Source of the DNA: Metellina segmentata | Taxonomy: Eukaryota; Arthropoda; Arachnida; Araneae; Tetragnathidae | Assembly: GCA_947359465.1 (NCBI GenBank) | Contig: OX375878.1 | Span: 93,959,377 to 94,023,376, forward strand | Reading direction: 5' to 3' | DNA: 64,000 bases | In this document: piece by piece, positions 13,052-26,440 of the stretch | Layout of the letters: the number at the start of each line of letters is the position of its first letter | Numbering within the stretch: position 1 is the stretch's first letter | Program-made: the position numbers and the translations under genes | Notes under the pieces: generated by a model | The model's input: only the letters and a program-made list of their open reading frames with translations | The model's database searches: none | Told to the model about the DNA's origin: nothing

Positions 13052-13182
13052 GGAAGGTAGGTATGTGAACTTTTGTCATGATAGTGACGACGCATCGGGC
13101 TATTAGTGATCATCGGGGATCAATCACGAAGGGAAAGATTTTAGGACAACACCTTGCAATTTTGAGCCAAGATGCAAACCGT
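13052..13182 (-). mobile_element. SINE 3' fragment
   Basis: Contains GGGCTATTAGTGATCATCGG, CACGAAGGGAAAGATTTTAG and CACCTTGCAATTTTGAGCCA. Confidence 0.7.
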
Positions 13183-13598
13183 ATGGGAATTTGTAGCCTA
13201 TTGGATAACAATCATCACGGCGTTGTCAATCCGGTCAAATTCGAATTGCGGAGAGATCCAATCGGCGTAACGTCAAAATCTCTCTCGAAAATATAAATAT
13301 TTAACTGAAAAATTATTTATTAAAAGAAAATTGAACGCATAAAGGTATCTAGCTGTGGTGTAAAATTTTCCGCATATTTCAAATCCGTTGAAATTTTCAA
13401 TCTATCTTTAACGATCCCGAATTTACAAAAAAAAACTAAACAATGACAGTCAAAAAAAATTATTTGTTTTGCTTTACTTCGCTGGAATTTTTTGAGCGTT
13501 GGGAATTAAATTTGTTCATTTATCGAACCCAAAGATTGTCACGATTGAGGTCAAATTCGTATGGGAAAAATATAAAAGGTACAATTTAAAAATTGCCG

Positions 13599-13806
13599 AC
13601 CAACCGGTCTAGTGGTTAAGGTGTTGGCCTGTGGATCGGAAGGTTCCTGGTTCGAATACGAGGTCAGGGCATGGTTGTAAAATTGTGTTGTTCTTTGTTA
13701 TGGGCAATGATGGTCCTCCCACTGGGGGCCCCTTCACAAGAGACCATCACTTCCGGCCTTGTAGTGGCCAAGGATAAAGTCCAGTGCCCTCCAATGGAAA
13801 AAAAAT
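13599..13806 (+). mobile_element. SINE type C (type A head, different body, A-rich tail)
   Basis: A type A tRNA-like head (CCGACCAACCGGTCTAGTGG, box B GGTTCGAATAC) is joined to a body with GGGCAATGATGGTCCTCCCA and GGCCTTGTAGTGGCCAAGG, then an A run. A second copy is at 36373. Confidence 0.85.
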
Positions 13807-13967
13807 TGTTTTAATTATTTATTTTTAAAAAATCATATTTTTTAAAATCTAGTGTGAAATTTTCCGTAGATTTCAAATCCGTTTACTGTATTTTTAACGA
13901 TCTAGGTCAGGAGATAGAAAAAGAACCTACATAACTCCAGTTAAAATTTTTTTTTTCGTCTGCTGAA

Positions 13968-14065
13968 TTTGGTAATTGGTAATTTTTTTGTTAACGTCGC
14001 ACTAGAGCAACACAACGGGCTATTGACGACGGTCCGGGATCAGTCCCTTAAGGGAAAGATCCGAA
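13968..14065 (-). mobile_element. SINE 3' fragment with target duplication
   Basis: The 3' 98 bases of the SINE, flanked by the 14-bp duplication TTTCGTCTGCTGAA (13954-13967, 14066-14079). The clean duplication shows that this short 5'-truncated copy was a real insertion. Confidence 0.88.
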
Positions 14066-14788
14066 TTTCGTCTGCTGAAAAATTGTTCTTCTCAAAATGA
14101 AACAGAAACACGAAAACAGTAATAATTAAATTCCATTAAATTCATTTTAAATGTTCCAGATTGAATTTTAAAATTCGGCACTACCCAAAAATTGCGAAAA
14201 ATTCGGACTACTGTGTGTCAAGTCTCATTATTTGTAAGTGCCATAGATTCGTCAAGACTTTGATCGCAGAAAGCAGACAAACACTTCCTTTTATAATAAT
14301 ATTGATGATGCATGATTTAACAATGAAGTGACAAGCTTGGTTATGATTTCAGTGTTCCCTCAATTCAAATCAAACTTTTCAGTTTTTGAAATTTCCCTCA
14401 TAAATTTGTTCATTTCATAATTTACAATAGATTTCAGATCAATTTCATATTCGTGTGGAAATTCTAATTTGCATTGTTCTTCAACCTAATCAATATATTT
14501 CAAGTAGTGAGAGTACATTCAAAACATTTAAAGATTCGTTTGAAAAATCTAGAAATTCTATTAGACTTGTATTTAAAAATTCTACTATATGGACAAAATT
14601 CAAAAGATTTCTTGTAACATTAAATTTTTCATTTGATATTTCATTACATAGAAGTTTTTTTTACTTATGATTTTTTTTAATTTCCTTAATACTTTAATTT
14701 CAAACTTAGGAGACATTTTACCTATGGGGGGAAGTATTTGGTTACTCTTGTCAATCATAATACATCAGAAAAATTCGACAAAAGTTGA

Positions 14789-14942
14789 TGGTAATGGTAA
14801 TTTTAGTTAACGTCGTACTAGAGCAAACACAACGGGCTATTGACGACGGTCCGGGATCAGTCCCTTAAGGGAAAGATCCGAGGACAACACCTCGTAATTT
14901 TGAACCAGATGACGAAGCAACACCTGAGCTGGCACCCCACTC
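14789..14942 (-). mobile_element. SINE 3' half
   Basis: GGTAATGGTAATTTTAGTTA tail through CACCTGAGCTGGCACCCCAC. Confidence 0.83.
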
Positions 14943-15090
14943 GCAGATTAATGGAACATATTTTAAGTTCTACAGCAATAAAATGATCCAGCCCAAATTA
15001 GAATTTTCTTTCTCATAATACTGGTAAAAATATTAATATTACCATATTATAATTATTCTATTGAACTTACATGTTACTGTTTTTAAAAGG

Positions 15091-15185
15091 GGCTGTGGTA
15101 GTGCGGTTAGAAGAGTAACGAATTACCAACTGGAGGGCTGAGAGTTCAAATCCAACCGAAGACCGTCGTGTACAAAGGTGGCTGG
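15091..15185 (+). mobile_element. SINE type B head
   Basis: GGGGCTGTGGTAGTGCGGTT with box-B-like GAGAGTTCAAATC, directly joined to a full type A SINE. Confidence 0.75.
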
Positions 15186-15513
15186 CCGACCAACCGGTAT
15201 AGTGGTTAAGGTGTTAGCCTCTAGATCGGAAGGTTCCTGGTTCGAATCCGGGCCCGGGCATGGATGTTTGTAAACGTATGGTGTAGAGGCGGCTGGTGCA
15301 CCTTAAATCTGTCGTGGCTGAAAGTCCTCACGTTGGGTTGGTGTGGAAGTTTGGAGAGTGGGGTGCGCCAGTAAGGTGTTGCTTCGTCATCTGACCGTGG
15401 TTCAAAATTACGAGGTGTTGTCCTCGGATCTCTCCCTTAAGGGATTGATCCCGAACCAATCGTCAATAGCCCGTTGTGTTGCTCAAGAACGACGTTAACT
15501 AAAATTACCATTA
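15186..15513 (+). mobile_element. SINE type A, full length
   Basis: Box A-like TAGTGGTTAAGG, box B GGTTCGAATCC, common body and AATTACCATTACC tail. This is the best reference copy in the window. Confidence 0.92.
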
Positions 15514-15537
15514 CCAGCCCGTTGTGTTGCTCTAGTG

Positions 15538-18455
<2,918 letters not shown>

Positions 18456-18771
18456 CTCTAGTGCGACGTTAACTAAAATTACTATTACCATCACCAACTG
18501 TCGATGGCAATTATTGCCGATTGGTGTACTTCCGTTTTTGAGCCTGACCGAAGTGATTGTTGACTGCAAGTACTGAAAAAATAGTCATGAACACACTCAT
18601 GCATGTATTATCAGAATACCAAGAGAAATTTCTTTCATTGAATGTGATCGCACGAAACTAGTACCCATATCCAATTTATGGTATACATGAATATATGCTT
18701 CCTAAAAAAAGAACTAAGAACTGGTATTTAGAATCTGAGTTTGTAATTAATGAGGATGAAAATGTCAGTAA

Positions 18772-20100
18772 TTTGCTAATCCTAGTTAGATTGATCACGT
18801 AATGCAATGGTCTCGTGACCAACTTTCAAAAGGAAGTTTCTCATTAATCACGAGTAAATACAGTAGCCCCAACACCATAACCCTTCTATATATATAATTC
18901 TCTTGCGTGGCACGCAAAAAAGACGTTATTTGTAAACGCGTTTTGGCAACACTGTACAATTGTTTGTTTATCGCGAAGTCTCGCGCATCGATTGAATTTA
19001 TAGCGTTATCGGATGAAATTTTATTGAAAAAAAAAAAAGGAAATTTTAATGAGCTGTTGCAGTTTGTTTATAATAGAAATCAAAGAAAGCGGAGGATGTT
19101 TTCAGGGCCATTTAAAAAACGGTCCTTTTCAGGGCCAACAATTATAGTTCAACAAGACGCTTGCACTACAATTTTCGGCAACAAACTCAATGAAAAAGTG
19201 TGGGTCGTTTGAGTGCTGGGAAAATGTACACACAAACAACATGCTGGGTATTCTATTTCCAAAGCAACGCTCACATTTCGAGTCAAAATTTGCACAAAGT
19301 TTTTATTTGAATTCTGATTTTAGAGATACTGTATATATTTTTTCTGTAATACAGCAAATTTAGATTTGAAAAACATTTTTTTGGTAACATATTTTGTAAA
19401 CAATCCCTTCTGCTAGGATACATGTCTTCATTGAAGCTAGCGAAGCGAGCATAGGTTCGCGCAGCGAACCAATGAGGATTGGGAAGCCATCCTCCGGGGG
19501 TTGGCGAGCGTTAGCGAGCAGGGGGCAGGCCCACTAGTATCATTTACTTTGTGAAATTTTAAGCATCACCAAACTACGATTTCGAAAGAGAGGTTGAAAA
19601 GTATAAGAAATATTCTCAAGTTATATTGATGACATAAAAGCATTTATGAGTGGAAAGGGCTATCAGGTACATGTTGTTTGAAAGAATAGTTGTGCGATTT
19701 ATATAAAAATCAGAGATTATGCAAGCGTTAAGTTTCATTTTTGCCCTATTTTAGCTGGTGATTTACCAATGGTAAGAACGTCGGTAATTTGCAAACTCTA
19801 GTTCCATCGACACAGTCCTGAGGTGCTGTCTCGTGACAACTTGTCATCGAAAGTTTCTCATTAATCGTGAGTAAATACAACTGCCCTAATACAATAAGCC
19901 TTATCTGCTAAGTGAAAGCGTTTTAAAAAAGACAAATTATACTACAAGCACCAAATTACAATCTGCATGCACGCAATTAAAAAGTATTGGAAAAATTCAC
20001 AGATTAAATTGGTTACATTGTGACATGAAGTACCATTTCTCTAACGATTTGAAAACTTATCAGGTACCTGTTGTTCGAACATTTTTGCCGTCAAAATTAA
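18772..20100 (+). repeat. Tandem duplication of a ~350-bp unit, first copy split by a Helitron-like element
   Basis: GTTTCTCATTAATC and GAGTAAATACA at 18772-18884 recur at 19783-19905. CTATCAGGTACATGTTGTTTG at about 19662 recurs as TTATCAGGTACCTGTTGTTC at about 20060. Without the insert at 18885-19537 the two units are adjacent. Confidence 0.65.
18885..19537 (+). mobile_element. Helitron-like element, copy 1 of family H1
   Basis: Starts TCTATATATATAATTCTC and ends GGCCCACTAG before T. The last 110 bases hold several small hairpins (GCTAGCGAAGCGAGC, GGTTCGCGCAGCGAACC). TC start, CTAG end, 3' hairpin and insertion before T are Helitron features. No helicase is visible. A second copy in reverse is at 51971-52595. 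Confidence 0.7.
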
Positions 20101-20103
20101 GAA

Positions 20104-20390
20104 CGTAGGTAGTTAATTAACGTCGAATTGGAGCAACACAACACACTATTGGCGATGGCCCGCGATCAATCCCGAAGGAAAGATACAAGGACAACACCAC
20201 GTAATTTTGAACCACGGTCAAATAACAACACCCGAGTGGCAATTCTTTCACCTAACTTCAACACCACGCCTACGTGAGGACAATTAAGGTCACGACATTT
20301 ATAACGTATACCAACCCCCACGTACACGGCGGTCTTCGGTTCAACCTAGTTTCGAACTCTCAACCCTCTGGTTGCTAATTTGCTACGCTT
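20104..20390 (-). mobile_element. SINE type B, near full length
   Basis: Reverse copy from the GTAGGTAGTTAATTAACGTC tail to GAACTCTCAACCCTCTGGTT in the head. Confidence 0.85.
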
Positions 20391-20470
20391 ACAATCAGGA
20401 TATTTTCCTTGGCTAAATTTTTACATATTGAAATTTTAAGAAATTTAATCGTAGTTTCTGACATTTCTTT

Positions 20471-20559
20471 CTCTAAACTTCTATACCACGCCAACGTGAG
20501 GACATTTGAGGCCACGACGTTTTTAACGTATACCAGCCCCTACGTACTTGGCGGTCTTC
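20471..20559 (-). mobile_element. SINE type B middle fragment
   Basis: CACGCCAACGTGAGGACATT through GGCGGTCTTCG, cut by a type D SINE. Confidence 0.75.
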
Positions 20560-20560
20560 G

Positions 20561-20755
20561 TAGGCTGTGCAGTGTTAATGCCTGTTAGGCGCGATTCGTC
20601 TTTGGGTGTATTTCTTGTCTCCTCTGTTAGTAAAAACTCTTCTTGTGGGTGTCCATTACTTGATGCCGTTTGTCTTGTGTTTGGCACAGCATGACCACAA
20701 ATATGGCCCCTTGTCCCATAAAACCAAATCCAACCAACCAACCAACCTGTAAGTA
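20561..20755 (+). mobile_element. SINE type D with CCAA-rich tail
   Basis: Contains GCACAGCATGACCACAAATA, GGCCCCTTGTCCCATAAAAC and a (CCAA)n tail. Related copies lie at 21985, 24665, 25503, 28766 and 57966. Confidence 0.72.
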
Positions 20756-20861
20756 TTCTGAGCGCGACGCAATTGGCCTTGTTTTTTAATACGATTTTCA
20801 ACACTTCGTCAATAAAATTTCCAAAAAACAATTCACGAATTGATGTATGTAATTCGGTATT

Positions 20862-21085
20862 TGAATTAACGTCTCATAGGGGCAATACAACGGGTTATTG
20901 GCGACGGTCGTCGATCAGTCCCAAAGGATTAGATTCGAGGACACACCTCGTCATTTTGAACCACAGTCAGATGACGAGGTCTGCACTCACGCTAGCACCC
21001 TACTCTCCAAACTTCCACATCTCGCCAACGTGAGGATATTTGAGGCAACGCCAGATTTGACATGCACCAACCCCACGTACACGAC
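20862..21085 (-). mobile_element. SINE type B, head-truncated
   Basis: Reverse copy, AATTAACGTCTCATAGGGGC to CCACGTACACGACTGTCC. Confidence 0.8.
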
Positions 21086-21289
21086 TGTCCTTAGTTGTAC
21101 AGTACAAAGCCCCAAATCTAGACATCCAAAATATGGAATTGTCCAAAATGAGGACGTTTTGCTAACCGGCGATTGGGGGGGGGGGTTCACTCTTTTCCCA
21201 TCTTTCTCACAATTTTTAAAGAACAAGGAGTTAAATCTTGACCTAATTGATGAAACAACGAAAAATAACGGGCATGTTCAGAGTAAATA

Positions 21290-22500
21290 CCACACAGAAA
21301 AATTAGATTTGCAAGCAAAAAATGTGTTGCATTCTATTAAAAAGGTTTTCTCTTTCCTTTTAAAAAATTATCCCTATTTATACTCGTATATCTGCTCTTT
21401 TACTATCGCAAATGCAAAATTCCCGTAGTAGGGAGTAGATTAAGGTTTTTTTGACAAAAATAACCCGAAATCTAGGATGGCCGACTTCCGTAGGATTAAG
21501 GATTTCGGACTTTGTACTGTACTAAGTAAACCATATAACGAAAATTTTAGATTGGCTTGAGCAATGAAGAATTAAAACGTAAAATTTTGTAAGCATGGTG
21601 GTTCAAGTCTCAAAATTCCGAGTTCAACAGTGATAGGCAGATATACAACAGTAAGGATTCCATACCCATACATTCAACCTTCAAACTATGTGAGCGTGAT
21701 AGTGCTAATAAACGCAACCTCCTCGAGATTTCTGATAGTATTAATCAGTGAAAATATCGCCTTAGTTTCCAAGTCATCGTTCGCGATCAGAATATTCATG
21801 AGTTCCTGAAAGACGCCTGACCTATAATTGAGATTTAGAAGGACGCAGCGAAAGTGAAAACCTTAGGAACAGAATCCTGCCCTTCGCAGTTGAATCTCAA
21901 ACATTAAACTCAATGGGGGAAAATAGACTCTGAAATAGAAGAGAAAAACAGAGCTTAATGCAGTTTGGTTTTGGGGTTTTTAGAGCCATATTTGCAGCAT
22001 GGCCAAATATGGCTCTTGTGCCATATTTGGCCATTTTGCACCAGACACAACGCATACAATATCAAGAAATAGACACTCATAATGAAACTTTTACCGACAC
22101 AGAAGAGAGAGGTACACCTAAGGTTAGGCCTCCACTTGCGATTTTTAGTCGCGCGATTTTTCAGTAGCAAAAATAAAACTGAAAAAAAGACTAAAAATAA
22201 AGACTCCGAAATCGAAGAGAAAAACAGAGCGTAATGTAGTTATGTTTTGGGGTTTTTAGAGCCATATTTGCAGTAAAACTTGATGCATTCTATTAAAAAA
22301 ATTTTATTCCTTTTTTTTTAATTATTCCTATTTATACTCGTATATCTGCTATTTTACTATCATAAAAGCAAAATTCCCGCAAGGGAGGTGGAATTAATGT
22401 TTTTTTTTTTTTTTTTACCAAAAATGCAAATAATCCAAAAATTCGGAATGGCCGAGGTCTGGAGGATTCCGGATTTTGGACTTTTTTGTATCGAGTTCCA
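21290..22500 (+). repeat. Direct repeats flanking a type D SINE fragment
   Basis: TGCATTCTATTAAAAA ... TTTATACTCGTATATCTGCT at 21330-21420 recurs at 22285-22385, with GGATGGCC / GGAATGGCC downstream of both. GAGAAAAACAGAGC ... GGGGTTTTTAGAGCCATATT at 21940-21990 recurs at 22218-22270. Confidence 0.65.
21985..22120 (-). mobile_element. SINE type D fragment
   Basis: GGCCAAATATGGCTCTTGTG, a second GCCATATTTGGCCATTTTGC and ACAGAAGAGAGAGGTACACC match type D in reverse. Confidence 0.6.
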
Positions 22501-22558
22501 AGCTCGCAACCCTCCGGTTACTAATCCGATGCTCTTCCAACAGGGCGACCGCGTCCCG
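22490..22558 (-). mobile_element. SINE type B head fragment
   Basis: GCTCGCAACCCTCCGGTTAC and GCTCTTCCAACAGGGCGACC are the reversed tRNA-like head. Confidence 0.7.
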
Positions 22559-22975
22559 TTGTTAAGGTTAGAGACAGTGCAATCGGTAAGATTCATTTTC
22601 TTGACCAATTTCCCACCAACAGTTCTAAAAGGACAATCCGCGTCGAGCCGACTGCTCGGAAAGAGACTGGACCACTGGACCTTCAAATCGATACCAGCAG
22701 CCATCGCGTGTTGTCTCTCGATTACGCGATACCGGAGTAATATTCGGACACGCTGACCTCCATCGCTGGTATCTGTGTGTGCGTTAAGCGGCTCATTCGC
22801 TCACCGCAATATCTCACAAATGGCACTACCAGGAGACAATCCGAATCGCAGCCAGCGATTCATGCTAGTACCAAGCCATGTAATCAGAGAGTGGGTTTGC
22901 GCCCCAACATTAATTAGCATTCAAAAGCGTAATGGGCTTTCGTGGTTGGGGCTTCTTTTTTCAGACTGAGGTTTT
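22559..22975. other. GC-richer segment of unknown origin
   Basis: Visibly GC-richer than its flanks and open in both directions (minus frame 22360-22704, plus frame 22388-22756), but without any motif I recognise. Confidence 0.35.
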
Positions 22976-23810
22976 TGGAGTTAGCATGTTTTACGAAGTC
23001 CGCAGCTGTTATCTTTCTTTTGTTCTCAAACTCCGTATAAATGTTTAATACTCTCGAAGTGTTAGTTTCGAAAGTCCTGTTATAAGATAGAGGTCATTGA
23101 CTTGATGTACCTCTTTATTACCAGAGCTCTTCCGCTCTTTTTTTTTTCTCCTTTCCTCGTAAGCTCATTGAGGAGCTGAATTATTAAGGCACAATTTAAA
23201 TTCATTTGTGCCAAGATCATCTGCATGATGAACGTCCTTTCTCACACGCTGTTCTGAGAGTCCTGGTGGCTAGTGTCCTGATGGCTGAGTGTCTTGTCAA
23301 GAATAACCGAGGACGTAAGGGATGCGTTATTAATTCTAATGAAGCCTTTGTCTCCTTTTATGGGCACGGTTTGGGAAATGAGGTGCTTTATGTGCATACA
23401 AAGAATTCATATCGCTCATAGACCTCCATTAAAAATCGCTACCTGCTTCATAGTATTCACATACGATGCGATAGAGAGTGATTTATGGTGCTGGAGATAA
23501 GTAACTGTGGGAATAACAAACTGATGTACCAAATGTTGGTAATTTAGGACTAAATAGCCGTTTACTAAGAATTATTATTATAAAATGTATATCTTTAGGC
23601 GGTAATTTATTTTTGGAGTTTAAAAATGTATCTCCGAGAAATTAGACTGAAGTTGTGGAACGTGTTTCAAATAAATGATGGTTAGCTTTGAATTTAATTA
23701 GAGCTTGTTAAGAAAATTTTGAATTCAAGAGTTCACGATAATTTTATTTGGAGTGCTTACCATATAGTATTCATATTACGGTGATATTGACAGATACATA
23801 CTTCTAATTG
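22976..23810. other. Unassigned DNA
   Basis: Short overlapping frames at 23206-23500, no recognised motif and no clear element. Confidence 0.3.
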
Positions 23811-24117
23811 GTAGGTTGGTAGTTAAACGTCGCACAAGAGCAACACAATGGGCTATTATCAACGGTCCGGGATCCATTCCTAAGGAAAAGCTCCAATTAC
23901 TACGCCTCGTATTTTTGAACCACGGTCAGATGACGAGGTAAACACCTGATCTGGCACGTCACTCTCACCACTGTACCACAGCAATGTGAGGACATTTGAG
24001 GCAACGACAGATTTAACGTGCACCATCCACCGACGGTCTTCGGCTGGACTGAGTTCCGAACTCGCAACCATCCGGTTTCTAATCCGGTGCTCTTCCAACT
24101 GGGCAACCACGGCCCAA
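23811..24117 (-). mobile_element. SINE type B, full length
   Basis: Complete reverse copy from the TAGGTTGGTAGTTAAACGTC tail to the head inverse GGGCAACCACGGCCC, with box-B-like GAGTTCCGAACTCGC. Confidence 0.88.
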
Positions 24118-24664
24118 TTCCAACTGTAAAACATGTTTAAAGTTGTCAAATGTTGAACATATCATGGATCATACTAGGCATGTGTTACAAAATCTGAAAT
24201 TTAGTTGTTTTTATGTGGGCCCTTTACAGATAAACTCTCATTTAAAACAATGTTCCGTAAGTCTTAATTTTCAAATAAAGAATTTCAATATTATGAATAA
24301 ATTGTTCGTGGGGTTATTAAATTTTACGACTGGTTACTTTAGCTGCAGTACCGGTGAGAATATTTTGGCAAAAAATGCTAATTTTACTTTTAATTTAAAA
24401 AAATTAAGATTCTAAATAATTTTTTTTTGCCAAGACATTAAAATTTAAGTTTTACGATTAATATCACGTACAGTATTGTTGTCTATTTTTGGCGTAAAAT
24501 GCCATTTTAGTTCTTAACTAATTAGTCCTCCATCAGTAATTAATGTAACCTCTATTCTCTTGTTTCATACTTCTAATCTATGGCGTCTTGGCGATCATAT
24601 CAAAGCATTTCATAGCATGAAGATCCTGTTTGAAGGTTGATTTATTTAGATTTTATTGGGTAAA

Positions 24665-24845
24665 GGCCACACACACATATTATTTGGCAAAGCTGCGCCG
24701 AACAACGTCAAGTAAGGGGACATAAACACACAAAGAAAGTTTTGACGCTGAAGAAAGAAATACATCCACGGAGGAATAAAACCTGCGCTGCCTACAACTC
24801 GCATGTCGCAAGAGTACTAAACAAAACCACAGAGCCACGACAACC
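24665..24845 (-). mobile_element. SINE type D
   Basis: In reverse it reads a tRNA-like head GTCGTGGCTCTGTGGTTTTG and box-B-like GGTTTTATTCC, then the body ending near the ATTTGGCAAAGC motif. Confidence 0.68.
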
Positions 24846-25132
24846 CTCTTCTTGAAGGAAACACTGTTAAGTAGCAGAAGCAACGTGTTGCAAAAGCTAC
24901 TGAGGCCAGAATTCATAAACTTTCATAAGTATTTTAAATTCTAATTTTCTCATTGTAGCAATTTTCAGTTAAAACAAACAAACTAGACGGTTTGGGAAGT
25001 CTTGAACTGTGCTCCAAAATGTTTTAGCATGATACATATCGGGGTTATATTAAAATGTAATTTATTCGTTTAGATTTTAATCGAATTGTGTGGATCATCA
25101 AATATTATATATGAATTCGTGGTCACCGTACC

Positions 25133-25402
25133 CACTCTGTAAAGCTGTGGATTAGCAACTGGAGGGTTGCGAGTTCGAAACTCGGTCCAACTTATGACAG
25201 TCATGTAAGTGGGGCTTATGCATGTCAAATGTCCTCACGATGACCCGATGTGAAGGTTTGGAGAGTGGGGTGATAACTTAAGTGTTAACATCGTCATCTG
25301 ACCTTGGTTGAAAATTACGAGGTGTGTGTTCTTGGTTCTAATCCTTTTGGAATTATAATAGCATATTGTATTGCTTCCGTGCAACGTAAAGTCAACTACC
25401 TA
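25133..25402 (+). mobile_element. SINE type B
   Basis: GGATTAGCAACTGGAGGGTT, box B GAGTTCGAAACTC, common body, and a diverged 3' end ACGTAAAGTCAACTACC. Confidence 0.82.
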
Positions 25403-25502
25403 ATTACATACAATATTAATTCAAAAATTTTTTTTAATATTTATTGGCCAAGTGTTGAAATCGTATAACAAGCCAACTGTCTTCGCTCTCAAAATACCTA
25501 CA

Positions 25503-25680
25503 GGTTGTAATTGGTATTATGGCACACAGAGAGGCCATATTTGGCTGTTCTGGGCCAAACTCAAGACAGACATCATAAAGTATTGGATTACTCCCATAAG
25601 AAGAGTTTTTACTAACCCCAGAGAGGAGAAATACTCCTAAAGATGAATCGAACCTAAATGGAATTGAAACTGCGCAGCAT
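25503..25680 (-). mobile_element. SINE type D
   Basis: GGCCATATTTGGCTGTTCTG, GAGAGGAGAAATACTCCTAA and GATGAATCGAACCTAAATGG (reversed box B) match type D. Confidence 0.65.
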
Positions 25681-25692
25681 TCAAAGGAACAA

Positions 25693-25735
25693 TATATTTT
25701 GTTCCTTTGTACGGGTTACAAAGGAACAAAATATA
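25693..25735. repeat. Perfect hairpin, 19-bp arms
   Basis: TATATTTTGTTCCTTTGTA and its inverse enclose CGGGT. A third AAAGGAACA lies just left, at 25683. Confidence 0.88.
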
Positions 25736-26440
25736 CTTTAAGAGTCACAAATGAAATTTACTTAGTAAAATTAAATTTTTTTACTTTTAATTCTTTTTCT
25801 TGCAAACGTCATTTATTTTATTCGTCCATTCAGGCAATCAAACTAATCAGATTATAGCTGAAAATTGGTGAAAGCAACATCATATTTTCAAAAACATGCA
25901 TTTGAATGCTAAAGTAGTTATCGAGTAGTTATAACTACTTTGTCACAACCACTGTACGTTTATTTTGACTACGTTAATATGATTTCAGAAACAGTTGTTT
26001 ACTGTGCGTTGCTAGGCTTCGAAAACCCATTATCGTCATTTGCTCGATGTCTAAATAACAAAACACTAAAATACTTCCTGAACTAGGTATTCCATCGACT
26101 CGATTTCTGACCTATTTTGAGCCTTCAACTAATTTAAATTCTAATCAATTTAGGGTTTACTGCTTTTCATAAATTTTAGAACCATTTGTAATGTTCGTTC
26201 ATTTTAAATGCTTCCTGTTTTAACCTGTATAATTAGTGGTAAGTTAATTCAAGATGTAAAATATTGATTAATTGTGGAATTTATCATGTTTGTGCCTCAC
26301 ACAGTCAATTAATTTCTATCGAACGTCGACATACCAGTTAGAGTTACGATGAAGCTGGCGATAAAACAGAGAATTCGCAAAATATGAGTTTTATTCTAGA
26401 TAATAATTTTTGGTAATTTTTAATTAACGTCGCACTAGAG

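Larger units (their letters stand above)
13195..14312 (-). mobile_element. Helitron-like element, copy 2 of family H3, interrupted by two SINEs
   Basis: Read in reverse from about 14312 it matches the start of the element at 39960 (AAAAGGAAGTGTTTGT ... TCTATGGCACTTAC ... GCAATTTTTGGGT). Its internal TTTCCGCATATTTCAAATCC modules also match. SINEs at 13599-13806 and 13968-14065 interrupt it. The 3' end is poorly preserved. Confidence 0.6.

Noticed and set aside
15186..15270. Possible tRNA gene with good box A and box B
   Set aside because: It is the head of a dispersed SINE and does not close into a cloverleaf. The same applies to the other tRNA-like heads.
18907..19212. 101-codon frame in the Helitron-like element
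   Set aside because: It resembles no Rep or helicase and is broken in the second copy. Not treated as a gene.
21174..21187. G run, possible quadruplex
   Set aside because: A single G tract, not four spaced tracts.
20898..21428. 176-codon plus-strand frame, one of the longest in the window
   Set aside because: Its first part is antisense SINE and the rest a dispersed AT-rich repeat. No protein motif is present.
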